Positions 1 through 7,725 of a stretch of 33,790 nt of DNA are shown here, one piece after another (position 1 is the stretch's first letter; each line of letters begins with the position of its first letter). The notes below the pieces were generated by a model, which saw only the letters and a program-made list of their open reading frames with translations, did not search any database and was not told the origin of the DNA. This DNA is from a bacterium (GTDB lineage: Bacteria > Margulisbacteria > Marinamargulisbacteria > GCA-2716485 > GCA-002719695), in the NCBI GenBank assembly GCA_002716725.1, contig PBBX01000034.1, forward strand, positions 1 through 33,790, written 5' to 3'. The position numbers were made by a program, and so were the translations under genes.

Positions 1-27
1 ACTTTTTTCCTGCAGGTTTTAAGCAAT

Positions 28-53
28 ATAATAATAATAATTATTATTATTAT
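28..53. repeat. 26-bp AT-only palindrome of ATA/TAT triplets
   Basis: Positions 28-40 and 41-53 are perfect reverse complements, giving 13-bp arms with no spacer. The block is made of triplets and lies in the same open frame as the TPR-like gene, where it would encode Asn4-Tyr4. It could be a slippage-prone coding repeat or, if the gene really starts at 60, a cruciform-forming leader. Confidence 0.8.
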
Positions 54-59
54 GATAAT

Positions 60-989
60 ATGATATGGACAGGGCCATTAGAGAATAGTTTGTTATATCG
101 GGATCATGAGGATGAGGATCTTGTGTATTTTCAAAAAGCAGGATTTCAAACAATATCACAAGAAAAATGGCCTGTTAATGTATTTGATGTTCTATGTAAG
201 GCTAAAAACATCACAGATCAAGCAGATCAACCTGAGTACTCATATTTTCAATCAAGAGCCTATTGTGCCATAGCTGCTGTATTAGAACAATCAGATCCAG
301 ATACATCTTCTCACCTATTTCACTTTGCTATAGAACTCGCAGATCAAACTAAGGACCCATATCTTAAATCAAAAGCCTATTGTAACATTGCTACTGCACT
401 AGCAAAATCAGAACTAGCAAAATCAGATTCTGATAAAGTTAAGCAGCTATTATTGCAAATGGAACAAAATGTTATGAAATTCGCAAAAGACAGCGAACCA
501 GATTTGGAAATAGAATGCTATTGTGAGATTGCTACTGCACTAGTAAAATCAGATCCAGATAGATCTTCTCACCTATTTCACTTTGCTATAGAACTCGCCG
601 ATCAAACTAAGGACCCATATCTTAAATCAGAAGCCCATCTTAAGATTGTTACTGCAGAAGAAATATCACGAGTATATTGTGCTGCTCAAAAACAAGCAGA
701 ATCAAAGCTTGATGATGCTAATCAGCTATTTTTATATGCCAGAAAAATCGCAGATGAGATGGGAAACTTAGATGACAAAATAAAAGCCTATGGTGTTATT
801 GCTCAAAAACAAGCAGAATCAAATCTTGATGAGGCTAATCGGCTATATCTATGTTTTCAAGAATTAGTAGAAAGGGAAATTAAGAAGTTATCTGGTTTAA
901 ACCCATATGTTTTAATAGAATACTATTGTTTGGATATAGAATGTCGTTGTGAGATTGCCTTTAGGCAATTAATGGATACCAGGAGATAG
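60..989 (+). CDS. TPR-like helical-repeat protein, probably 5'-incomplete
   Basis: This is a helical-repeat protein of unknown function with 309 codons from the first ATG. Units resembling 'AYCNIATALAKSD' followed by 'LFHFAIELADQTKD' recur, the alternating-helix pattern of TPR-like solenoids, which usually act as protein-binding scaffolds. Two units are almost identical in DNA (291-377 and 549-635), showing a recent internal duplication. Nothing catalytic, no signal peptide and no membrane segment is visible. The ATG at 60 has no Shine-Dalgarno site, and the frame is open to the left edge through an Asn4-Tyr4 run encoded by a trinucleotide palindrome. The true start therefore probably lies outside the window and this is the C-terminal part of a longer gene. 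The C-terminus is Cys-rich for its size. The next gene, thyA, follows after 115 bp and looks independent. Confidence 0.8.
   Translation: MIWTGPLENSLLYRDHEDEDLVYFQKAGFQTISQEKWPVNVFDVLCKAKNITDQADQPEYSYFQSRAYCAIAAVLEQSDPDTSSHLFHFAIELADQTKDPYLKSKAYCNIATALAKSELAKSDSDKVKQLLLQMEQNVMKFAKDSEPDLEIECYCEIATALVKSDPDRSSHLFHFAIELADQTKDPYLKSEAHLKIVTAEEISRVYCAAQKQAESKLDDANQLFLYARKIADEMGNLDDKIKAYGVIAQKQAESNLDEANRLYLCFQELVEREIKKLSGLNPYVLIEYYCLDIECRCEIAFRQLMDTRR
291..377 (+). repeat. Internal direct repeat, copy 1 of 2 (partner 549-635)
   Basis: The 87 bp here and at 549-635 differ at only three positions and are offset by 258 bp (86 codons), so the frame is kept. A shorter flanking match (around 389-413 against 529-553) extends the duplication. 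It adds one extra helical-repeat unit to the encoded solenoid and looks recent. Confidence 0.9.
549..635 (+). repeat. Internal direct repeat, copy 2 of 2 (partner 291-377)
   Basis: This is the second copy of the 87-bp coding repeat. The three differences from copy 1 change Thr to Arg early in the unit, Lys to Glu near its end, and one codon silently. Confidence 0.9.
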
Positions 990-1069
990 TTAAATATACT
1001 TTTATATCGATAAAAAAAGGCTGTTTTAATAGATATAAAAAATAATCATAGAAATCTTACTAATTCTTC

Positions 1070-1098
1070 TTAACATCATTTAAGCTTTTTGCTACTCT
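1070..1098 (+). promoter_or_regulatory. Weak candidate promoter for thyA
   Basis: TTAACA (1070-1075) is followed after 17 bp by TACTCT (1093-1098), only six bases before the thyA ATG. No usable Shine-Dalgarno site exists: the GGA at 1102-1104 touches the start. If this is the promoter, the transcript would begin at or beside the ATG. The -10 match is poor. Confidence 0.3.
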
Positions 1099-1104
1099 TT
1101 TGGA

Positions 1105-1917
1105 ATGAAACAATATCTTGATCTATTACAGAAGATACTTGCAGAAGGCGAAGAAAAAGAAGATCGTACGGGAACAGGGACTCTATCTATTTTTGGTGCT
1201 CAAGCACGCTATGATTTGAGACAGGGGTTTCCGTTAGTAACAACCAAAAAAGTGTTATTTGATGCTGTTGTTCATGAACTATTGTGGTTTATCAAGGGAT
1301 CTACAAATATTAATGATAATCTTACACAACATACTCCTATTTGGGATGCTTGGGCAGATGATGCTGGCAATTTGGGACCAATTTATGGATATCAGTGGCG
1401 TCAGTGGCAGGACTATACCAAAGATGAAAATGGCCAGATAACCAGTTATGGTATTGATCAGTTAACTCAAGTAATGGAGAGTATCAAAACAAATCCAGAT
1501 TCTCGGCGACATATTGTTAGTGCTTGGAATGTTGCTGATATTGATGAAATGGCATTACCTCCTTGTCATACATTTTTTCAGTTTTATGTTTGTAACGGTT
1601 ATTTAGATTGTCAGCTTTATCAGCGTTCTGCTGATTTTGCTTTGGGTGTTCCGTTTAATATTGCGAGTTACTCGTTGTTATTGATGATGGTTGCTCAAGA
1701 GTGTGCTTTAATCCCTCGTTACTTTATTCACACGTTTGGAGATGCTCATATTTATAAAAACCATGTTGAGGGTGTTAACCAACAACTCCAGCGAATTCCT
1801 GGGCCATTACCTAATGTAACTATTTCTCAAAAACCTTTTTTTGAGTTAACCTTTGATGATGTTCAATTATTAAATTATGAACATCAACCTTTTATTAAGT
1901 TTCCTATTGCTGTTTAG
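1105..1917 (+). CDS. thyA: Thymidylate synthase ThyA
   Basis: ThyA makes dTMP from dUMP in the cytoplasm, using 5,10-methylenetetrahydrofolate as both one-carbon donor and reductant. The 270 codons match the usual 264-280. The phosphate-binding 'EDRTGTGT' is at residues 19-26 (Arg21), the paired arginines of 'RRHIV' at 134-135, the catalytic Cys154 in '[10 protein letters not shown]', 'QRSAD' around 173-177 and the substrate-binding Asn185 in 'GVPFNIASY'. All are intact, so the enzyme should be active. pdxJ starts three bases after the stop codon, making a two-gene unit of nucleotide and cofactor synthesis. The start at 1105 agrees with the family N-terminus ('[12 protein letters not shown]'), although it has almost no ribosome binding site, which may mean a leaderless message. 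Confidence 0.97.
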   Translation: MKQYLDLLQKILAEGEEKEDRTGTGTLSIFGAQARYDLRQGFPLVTTKKVLFDAVVHELLWFIKGSTNINDNLTQHTPIWDAWADDAGNLGPIYGYQWRQWQDYTKDENGQITSYGIDQLTQVMESIKTNPDSRRHIVSAWNVADIDEMALPPCHTFFQFYVCNGYLDCQLYQRSADFALGVPFNIASYSLLLMMVAQECALIPRYFIHTFGDAHIYKNHVEGVNQQLQRIPGPLPNVTISQKPFFELTFDDVQLLNYEHQPFIKFPIAV

Positions 1918-1920
1918 TTT

Positions 1921-2646
1921 ATGACAAAACTGAGTATTAATGTTAATAAAATAGCGTTATTACGTAATTCTCGTGGTGGAGACTATCCAAATGTTCTTGA
2001 TTTTTCTCAGCAAGCTTTGGATTATGGTGCTGATGGGATTACGGTTCATCCAAGACCTGATGAGCGTCATATTTGTTATGATGATGTTGAGGATCTAAAG
2101 GTTTTGATAGCTTCTTATACCGATAAAGAATTAAATGTAGAAGGGTATCCATCTTCAGATTTTATTGATTTAATTTGTGAGGTAAAGCCAGATCAAGTAA
2201 CCTTTGTTCCAGATCCACCAGAGGCGCTCACATCATCGTTTGGTTGGGATATTAATGATAATAAAGCTTTTTTAACTTCGGTGATTGAGCAGGTTCATGT
2301 TGCTGGAGTTCGTTCATCATTGTTTATTGATCCTTGTTTTTCTGATTTAGATTCGTTAGTTTCAACGAAAACGGATCGTATTGAATTATATACGGGTCCT
2401 TATGCTTCGGATTATCAATTTGATGCTAAAAAGGCGGTTTTACCTTATTCAAATTTAGCTCAAAAGCTTAGTTCTACATCGATTCATATTAATGCAGGGC
2501 ATGATCTTAATTTGCTTAATACCGCTTTTTTTCTAACGCATGTATCGGGTGTACAGGAAGTGTCCATTGGACATGCGGTTATTTGTGATGCGTTAATGTT
2601 TGGTTGGGAAGACGTTATACATAAGTATCGATGTCTTGTAACTTAA
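1921..2646 (+). CDS. pdxJ: Pyridoxine 5'-phosphate synthase PdxJ
   Basis: PdxJ condenses 1-deoxy-D-xylulose 5-phosphate with 3-amino-2-oxopropyl phosphate to form pyridoxine 5'-phosphate, the last ring-closing step of the DXP-dependent vitamin B6 pathway. It is a cytosolic TIM barrel. The 241-codon length is typical. Visible signatures are 'NKIALLRNSRGG' (residues 9-20), 'GADGITVHPRPDERHI' (36-51), Glu74 in 'LNVEGYP', Glu155 in 'RIELYTG', 'INAGHDLN' with His194, and a C-terminal 'IGHAVICDALMFG'. The N-terminal loop reads NVNK where E. coli has NIDH, and as I recall the NxNK form with 'HPRPDERHI' is common in Bacteroidota-type enzymes. It follows thyA by three bases without its own Shine-Dalgarno site and is probably translated by coupling. 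Its stop overlaps that of ftsI on the other strand. Confidence 0.96.
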   Translation: MTKLSINVNKIALLRNSRGGDYPNVLDFSQQALDYGADGITVHPRPDERHICYDDVEDLKVLIASYTDKELNVEGYPSSDFIDLICEVKPDQVTFVPDPPEALTSSFGWDINDNKAFLTSVIEQVHVAGVRSSLFIDPCFSDLDSLVSTKTDRIELYTGPYASDYQFDAKKAVLPYSNLAQKLSSTSIHINAGHDLNLLNTAFFLTHVSGVQEVSIGHAVICDALMFGWEDVIHKYRCLVT

Positions 2647-4373
2647 TATGAATTTACTTTGGAGATTCCTTGTCTAAGTGTTGTGGTTAATGTGTTGGGA
2701 GGGATATTATAATAATCGATTATAAATTTGGCGCATTCTTTAAATACAGGACCAGCTACAGTAGATCCGTAGTATCCTTTTTGTGGTGAGTCAATAGATA
2801 CTAACATAACTATTTTTGGATCTTCAACTGGGAAAAAGCCAAGAAACGATGCTATATAGTTTCCTTTTTCATAGCCTAGACCCTTTGTTTTGGCTTTTTG
2901 AGCGGTTCCTGTTTTTCCTGCTAATGTATATCCTTTAATTTTTATATTTTTTGCGGTTCCTCTTTCGACAACATTAAATAATGTTTTTTTTACTTCGTAG
3001 GCAGTTTGTTCGCTAATAATTCGTTCTTTTTTTTGAATGGGAATTCCTTTTAAGGTGCTTTGATCTTTACTTTGAAAGTATTTAATAATACGTGGTTTTA
3101 TATAAATACCATTATTAGCAATAATACTCATTGCGGCTGTAAGTTGTAATCCTGTTGTGGCGATACCTTGTCCAAATGAGTGGGTTGCAATATCAAGACC
3201 AGACCATTTTTGAGGTGGGCTTAAGAGCCCTTTGCTTTCTCCTGGTAATTGAATGTGTGTTTTTTCTCCAAAACCAAACTCTTTGATATATTTATAAAAT
3301 CGTTCTTTCCCAAGTTTTATGGCTAGTAATGTTGTTCCAACATTTAATGATTGTTCAATGATTTCTGACACGGTTTTATTGCTAGATTCGTTTTCTTTTC
3401 TAGCATGAGCTTCTTTGATGACTTTATTAAATAATTTATAGGTTTCAGGAACATGGATGGTTGTTTTAGAGGATACAATATCTTCTTCTAAAACACTGGC
3501 TAATGTAATTATTTTAAAGATAGAGCCTGGTTCGAATACATCCGTAATAGGACGAATACGTCTATCACTGGTTTTACTGGATTGCCAGGTATTAGGATTA
3601 AAGGTTGGAACAATTGCCATGGCTAGGATATCGCCGGTTTTTGGATCCATAATAATGGCTTGCCCTGCTTCTGCTTTATGTTTTTTTACAGCCTTTTCTA
3701 AGAATTTTTCAGCTATAAACTGAATTGAAGAATCGATGGTTGTGATAATAGATTGTCCATCATTGGGGGGTATTTTAATTTTTTTTCCAGAAACAAGTTG
3801 GGTTCCTCTTGGGTCTCCATCTAAAATTATTTTTCCACTAGATCCTTTTAATTGTTTGTCGTAGCGATATTCTATTCCAGATAATCCTTGGTTATCAATA
3901 CCAACAAATCCCATCATATGGCTTGCTAATTGGTTATTAGGATACACTCTTTTTTCTGTTTTAATAAAGCCTAGACCTTTAAGATTTAAGGCTTTTAATG
4001 TTTTCATGGTTGATTCGGATGCATGTCTTTTTAACCATAAAAATGGCGCTTTTGATGCATATAGTTTATCGGATATGTCTTTTCGATCTTTATTAAGAAT
4101 AGGGGCAATTTTTTTAGCTAATACCCATTTATTCTCGATGTCATTTGGTATTGCGTATATTTGGTAAGAGGGTTCTGTTAAGGCTAAGGGTTTTAGGTTT
4201 CTATCGAAGATGGATCCTCTGTTAGGATATAGTTTAATAATTCGTTTAAGTTGGTTATTTGATTTTTCTTTAAAAAACTCGTTTTTATAAAGTTGTAGAT
4301 ATCCTAGACGACTTATAATGGCTAAGCTGATTATAATAATGATAAAAAAGAAGGTTATATGTCTTTTATTCAT
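2643..4373 (-). CDS. ftsI: Class B penicillin-binding protein, FtsI/PBP3-like transpeptidase
   Basis: This is a monofunctional peptidoglycan transpeptidase that cross-links septal cell wall, normally working with FtsW and the FtsQLB complex in the divisome. The 576 codons match the family. A single N-terminal membrane anchor is at about residues 7-24, then the PBP dimerisation domain ('NRGSIFDRN' at 51-59), then the transpeptidase domain with all three motifs: SxxK as 'GSIFK' (Ser284, Lys287), SxN as 'SLN' (342-344) and 'KTGT' (487-490). There is no PASTA tail. The gene begins six bases after the ftsL-like stop codon and lacks a Shine-Dalgarno site of its own, so it is probably translated by coupling. 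Neither mraW nor murE flanks the pair, so the usual dcw cluster is split here. FtsI fits better than an elongation PBP2 because of the FtsL-like neighbour. Confidence 0.94.
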   Translation of the reverse strand: MNKRHITFFFIIIIISLAIISRLGYLQLYKNEFFKEKSNNQLKRIIKLYPNRGSIFDRNLKPLALTEPSYQIYAIPNDIENKWVLAKKIAPILNKDRKDISDKLYASKAPFLWLKRHASESTMKTLKALNLKGLGFIKTEKRVYPNNQLASHMMGFVGIDNQGLSGIEYRYDKQLKGSSGKIILDGDPRGTQLVSGKKIKIPPNDGQSIITTIDSSIQFIAEKFLEKAVKKHKAEAGQAIIMDPKTGDILAMAIVPTFNPNTWQSSKTSDRRIRPITDVFEPGSIFKIITLASVLEEDIVSSKTTIHVPETYKLFNKVIKEAHARKENESSNKTVSEIIEQSLNVGTTLLAIKLGKERFYKYIKEFGFGEKTHIQLPGESKGLLSPPQKWSGLDIATHSFGQGIATTGLQLTAAMSIIANNGIYIKPRIIKYFQSKDQSTLKGIPIQKKERIISEQTAYEVKKTLFNVVERGTAKNIKIKGYTLAGKTGTAQKAKTKGLGYEKGNYIASFLGFFPVEDPKIVMLVSIDSPQKGYYGSTVAGPVFKECAKFIIDYYNIPPNTLTTTLRQGISKVNSY

Positions 4374-4379
4374 GGGATG

Positions 4380-4655
4380 TTAGTTTGAGCTGATAATAAT
4401 GTGTTTTATTGGTTTTGTGGGCAGATAAACCATATTGAGCTTTTTTGCTTTTTCTTCTATTTTTTTTAGTGTTGATTCTTTTTCAATGTGATACTGCAAT
4501 TGTTGGTTATGTTCTTTTAACATTTGAATATTTTTGGTGATAGCGTGTTGTTTTTTGATAAGGGGCACGGTTTTAATATTTAGAGCTAATGCGATAATAC
4601 TAAGGATAACGGAACAGGCAGATAGTGTAATATACAGTTTCTTTTTTGCTATCAT
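4380..4655 (-). CDS. ftsL: FtsL-like septum protein
   Basis: This is a small bitopic division protein. FtsL pairs with FtsB/DivIC through a periplasmic coiled coil and helps activate septal wall synthesis. The 91 codons show a short positive N-terminus ('MIAKKKL'), one membrane helix at about residues 8-27, a coiled-coil stretch to about residue 70 and a closing 'KAKKLNMVYLPT', close to the 'A.klGm..P' ending seen in FtsL proteins. Primary sequence is weakly conserved in this family, so the call rests on architecture plus position directly ahead of ftsI in the same direction. There is no close Shine-Dalgarno site; a TACACT hexamer lies eight bases upstream. A generic DivIC/FtsB-like protein is the main alternative. 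Confidence 0.78.
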   Translation of the reverse strand: MIAKKKLYITLSACSVILSIIALALNIKTVPLIKKQHAITKNIQMLKEHNQQLQYHIEKESTLKKIEEKAKKLNMVYLPTKPIKHIIISSN

Positions 4656-4663
4656 ATAGTTAT

Positions 4664-4669
4664 AGTGTA
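4664..4669 (-). promoter_or_regulatory. Candidate -10 element for ftsL-ftsI
   Basis: On the minus strand TACACT ends eight bases before the ftsL ATG. With normal spacing transcription would start at or very near the start codon. No convincing -35 is visible, and an AAGG sits too far upstream to be a normal ribosome binding site. Confidence 0.25.
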
Positions 4670-4773
4670 CCTTCTTTGAAAATGTTTAATCCAGAGTTTT
4701 TGGGGGTAATTTCTTATGGGGGCGTTATTTAAGGTTCATGTTTTCCTCAAACGATTAACAATTAAATCATTTT

Positions 4774-4794
4774 TTATAATAATTACTATTATAA
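4774..4794. repeat. AT-only inverted repeat, possible operator
   Basis: TTATAATA (4774-4781) and TATTATAA (4787-4794) are perfect reverse complements around five bases. It lies about 120 bp upstream of ftsL. In AT-rich DNA such a repeat can arise by chance, so a regulator site is only a possibility. Confidence 0.3.
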
Positions 4795-4824
4795 CTATTG
4801 ATATTTCTTATAACCCTTAGGTAC

Positions 4825-4842
4825 GCCCCTTTTTTAAGGGGC
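4825..4842. terminator. GC-rich hairpin after the beta-propeller gene
   Basis: GCCCCTT (4825-4831) and AAGGGGC (4836-4842) form a seven-pair stem with a four-base loop, very stable for this AT-rich region. It lies about 60 bp beyond the propeller gene's stop codon and ahead of ftsL. On the minus strand it is not followed by a T run, so it is a weak intrinsic terminator, an RNA-processing structure or an attenuator for ftsL-ftsI. The rest of the 245-bp gap holds no gene. Confidence 0.4.
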
Positions 4843-4900
4843 ATATTTGGGAAATAAAATAAATTTTTTTAGGAGATCTTAAATGCTATAACGGGATTTA

Positions 4901-7165
4901 TTACCATGTATAAGCGTTTAATGTTTTTTTTGTTGAAAGCTCTGCTTTATATATGTCTAGCTTGTAGTCTTCTTTTGTTTTTGTTATCTTTTTTAGTCCT
5001 GTCATTAAGTTATATTTTTCTGGGGTAGGGTTTAGTATTACTAACTTTTGAAAATCATCCATAATATATTTTTTTTCCTCTTGTGAACTACCAATGTTGA
5101 TAAGTAATGGGATCTCTCCTGTTTTTTTATCAATGACAGCTATTCCAGCGCTTTTTTTTGTTTTTAGTTTACTATCTTTTATGTTATTTACTGTTTTTTT
5201 AGCAATAGATTTGTATTTTTCAAACCCTACTATAACAGTTTTGTATCGAATGGTTTTTCTTTTAATTCGGGATACTATTCGATTATATATGGGATCATTT
5301 ATAAAATAAGGTTTCTGAACATTATTTGCATTTTGTCTGGCTTTTTCATCAAACTCATTGCCAGTTAAAACCCCTCCACCTATGCTATCTATTGCAAGTG
5401 GGATGCCGTATACAAAAATCCCTGCAGGGCCTGTTGAAGCTGCAGCTAAAAATAAAGTAGCTTTGCCAAATTTTGTTGATCCGGGTTGTTTATAGTAGTC
5501 ATGACTCAGAATTTCCCCATTTTCGGATAGTCTTATTACATTTCGATAGGATGAAAACACAATAACATTGTCTATGATATCCATAACATTATAGGTCTCT
5601 TTTCCTTTTGGTTTAGGTAATTTTGCAATTTTTTTTAATTCTAAATTCGTTTTGTCTAGTGAAAATAGTTTTAGAGCCTCTACATCATATAAGTATATTT
5701 TGTTTTTTTGGTTTTTGGTAATGATGTTTTTCATCTTTAAACTTTTCTTTAATATTTTTTTTCCTTTTGTATTTAATACATTAATTTCCTTTGTCGTTAT
5801 GTAGAGGTATCCTTGGTCAATTTTTTCAACATAATTGAGTGTTCCTTTAACTTTTTTGTCTTTTTTGAATAAAAATTTTCCAGAATTTATATCTAAGATT
5901 GTAATGAAATTACTATTATTAACATTTTCTAGTTGGAGTAATAATTTATCATTTTCTGCAAATTTATACTCTTTTACGCCTCCTTTAATTTTCAAGAAAT
6001 CACTCTTCCATAAGGATTTTCCTGTTATATAATCGATATAGTAAATTTTTGTTTTTTGCATAGCGGCGCCAGACCCAGCTTTTGGTGTTAAAATAACCCC
6101 TTTAGGGGTGTAAATAACTTTATCAATAATGCTTGTGATTTTGGCAAATGAGTTCCATTCTTCTTTACCATCTTTTAATGAATAGCGCATCATTCTAAAT
6201 GATTTAGTATCGATATAGAAAAATGAGGTTTTATCTACAGGAGATAGTAATACTTTTACACTATTAAATTTTTTATATTCTTGTGGGTTTCCTCTTATTA
6301 TTTTAGGTTTTGGAAGTGTTATGTTCCATAGGGATTCTCCGGTTTTCATGTCAAGTTTATGTATCCCAGTTTTGAGCGTTATTAATAAGGTGTTATCGGA
6401 TAAATCAATCGGATCTGCAATTAAGGCATCTAATTCAACGTTTAAGTTTATGTTTAAGTTTTTAACTTTTACGGAGGTTTTCTTAGTTTTGAATACAGAA
6501 GTTGTGCTCCATATTTTTTCTCCTGTTTTTTCATCGTATAGTCCAATACTTGGTTGTTTGAGGGTGTCTATAAATCCATAAACGAGTATCTTTCCTGTTT
6601 TCTTTAATACTTTGTAGTCAATAATGTTTTTTTCTTTAACGATTATTTTTCCATTTCTCAGGTCTAATAATTCTATATCCTTTACTTTAAATACATTTTT
6701 TGATGGATCTTTTGTTTCATTATGATATGCGTTTAATGCGCTTGATCCAAATTTACTTAATTTTCCAAGCTTGCTTTTTTTGTTTACTTTCGATTCAATA
6801 AGGTCAACATTTGGGGAGAAGTCTCGTTTTTGACTCGCTATTTCTCCATAAACACTTCCTGGAATAAATTTTAACGAATTAATGGCATAGGTTAAGTTAG
6901 ATTTCCATAGTAGTTCTCCCGTTTCTGAATCAATTCTTGATACAGTAGTAGGACTTGTAAATTTGGTATAGACACCCCTCCCCTGAGATCTTTTAGCTGT
7001 CGCAGTAGCACCCCAGATTAGCATGCTGCCATCAGGTGCCATTTTTCTGTTTTTTTGAGTTACCATGTGAGGAAACTCTTTTTCCCATTTTAATTCTGCA
7101 TGTAATGGGGATAATATCCAATATAAACTTATACAAATTAGTATTATGCTTTTAATCTTATTCAT
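4901..7165 (-). CDS. Exported PQQ-type beta-propeller repeat protein
   Basis: The protein has 754 codons and a classical signal peptide at residues 1-23 ('LYWILSPLHA' before ELKW), so it should be exported by Sec. At least seven blade-like repeats follow the pattern 'D..TGe..W', for example 'RIDSETGELLWKS', 'LYDEKTGEKIWST', 'KLDMKTGESLWN', 'YIDYITGKSLWKS' and 'VIDKKTGEIPLL', the mark of PQQ-like (BamB/quinoprotein-like) propellers. No dehydrogenase active site or haem motif is evident, so a structural or binding role is more likely than catalysis. It has a good Shine-Dalgarno site (GAGGAA, about seven bases before the ATG) and a clear promoter upstream. It is more than 350 codons longer than BamB and lacks a lipobox, so BamB identity is not supported. 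It is followed 245 bp later by ftsL-ftsI on the same strand. Confidence 0.88.
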   Translation of the reverse strand: MNKIKSIILICISLYWILSPLHAELKWEKEFPHMVTQKNRKMAPDGSMLIWGATATAKRSQGRGVYTKFTSPTTVSRIDSETGELLWKSNLTYAINSLKFIPGSVYGEIASQKRDFSPNVDLIESKVNKKSKLGKLSKFGSSALNAYHNETKDPSKNVFKVKDIELLDLRNGKIIVKEKNIIDYKVLKKTGKILVYGFIDTLKQPSIGLYDEKTGEKIWSTTSVFKTKKTSVKVKNLNINLNVELDALIADPIDLSDNTLLITLKTGIHKLDMKTGESLWNITLPKPKIIRGNPQEYKKFNSVKVLLSPVDKTSFFYIDTKSFRMMRYSLKDGKEEWNSFAKITSIIDKVIYTPKGVILTPKAGSGAAMQKTKIYYIDYITGKSLWKSDFLKIKGGVKEYKFAENDKLLLQLENVNNSNFITILDINSGKFLFKKDKKVKGTLNYVEKIDQGYLYITTKEINVLNTKGKKILKKSLKMKNIITKNQKNKIYLYDVEALKLFSLDKTNLELKKIAKLPKPKGKETYNVMDIIDNVIVFSSYRNVIRLSENGEILSHDYYKQPGSTKFGKATLFLAAASTGPAGIFVYGIPLAIDSIGGGVLTGNEFDEKARQNANNVQKPYFINDPIYNRIVSRIKRKTIRYKTVIVGFEKYKSIAKKTVNNIKDSKLKTKKSAGIAVIDKKTGEIPLLINIGSSQEEKKYIMDDFQKLVILNPTPEKYNLMTGLKKITKTKEDYKLDIYKAELSTKKTLNAYTW

Positions 7166-7222
7166 CTTTTTTCCTCGTTTTATTATTTAAGATAATTTTA
7201 AACTATAACTTTTTGGCTAAGT

Positions 7223-7251
7223 ATTGTAGATTTGTTGTTAGAAATTATCAA
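7223..7251 (-). promoter_or_regulatory. Sigma-70-like promoter for the beta-propeller gene
   Basis: Read on the minus strand, TTGATA (7251-7246) is followed after exactly 17 bp by TACAAT (7228-7223). The predicted start near 7216 leaves about 50 bases of leader before the ATG at 7165. This is the best promoter match in the window. Confidence 0.55.
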
Positions 7252-7329
7252 GTTTTAAGACTTTTTTATAAAGATTTTATATTATTAATCCAAGTTACAA
7301 TAAAAACGTGCTGAGATGGTAATGTTATT

Positions 7330-7347
7330 AAACGATGAGGATCGTTT
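7330..7347. other. Perfect 7-bp stem-loop
   Basis: AAACGAT (7330-7336) and ATCGTTT (7341-7347) enclose GAGG, a compact hairpin. A short T-rich tail follows only on the plus strand, where no gene precedes it, so its role is unclear. Confidence 0.35.
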
Positions 7348-7564
7348 GTTTATGGATACTTAGTTTTTTGAATGTCTGTATTAACTTAATCAAACGATAG
7401 TTGTTGTATGGATTGATGTTCTTAGTTCTGTGTATAGCTACAGATTTAGAGTTTTATCATGTTCTTTTTATAGCCTTGATAAGTATGCTGATAATAGTAT
7501 TATATTAACTCTTTTTAAGATCTGACATTTGTTTATTTTATTATGGTTTTTTTATATGTGGGGG

Positions 7565-7609
7565 AGCTTATCCATTAATTTAATGTTTTTTAATGGTAGT
7601 TAAGAAGCT
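7565..7609. other. Nested stem-loop, possible terminator or small RNA
   Basis: An inner stem of CCATTAA (7572-7578) with TTAATGG (7590-7596) is enclosed by AGCTT (7565-7569) with AAGCT (7605-7609). It lies about 115 bp beyond the flagellar gene's stop codon on the transcribed side and could stabilise or end that message. Confidence 0.35.
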
Positions 7610-7725
7610 TATGCTAGTTTTTATTAATAAGGGTAACTCAACTGTAATTTTTTTATACATAAGTTATGTGGATGTATCATTATGTTAGATAATACGGATA
7701 GGTCCCTATAATGCTAATATAGTTT

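Larger units (their letters stand above)
7252..7725. other. Non-coding stretch between the propeller gene and the flagellar gene
   Basis: No credible reading frame, tRNA or rRNA is visible in this AT-rich stretch. It contains two hairpins (7330-7347 and 7565-7609). Because it lies downstream of the leftward flagellar gene, it may hold that operon's transcript end, but no stem followed by a minus-strand T run was found. Confidence 0.5.

Noticed and set aside
3457-3723. 88-codon plus-strand frame within ftsI
   Set aside because: It is antisense to the transpeptidase core, including the SxxK motif, and is a shadow.
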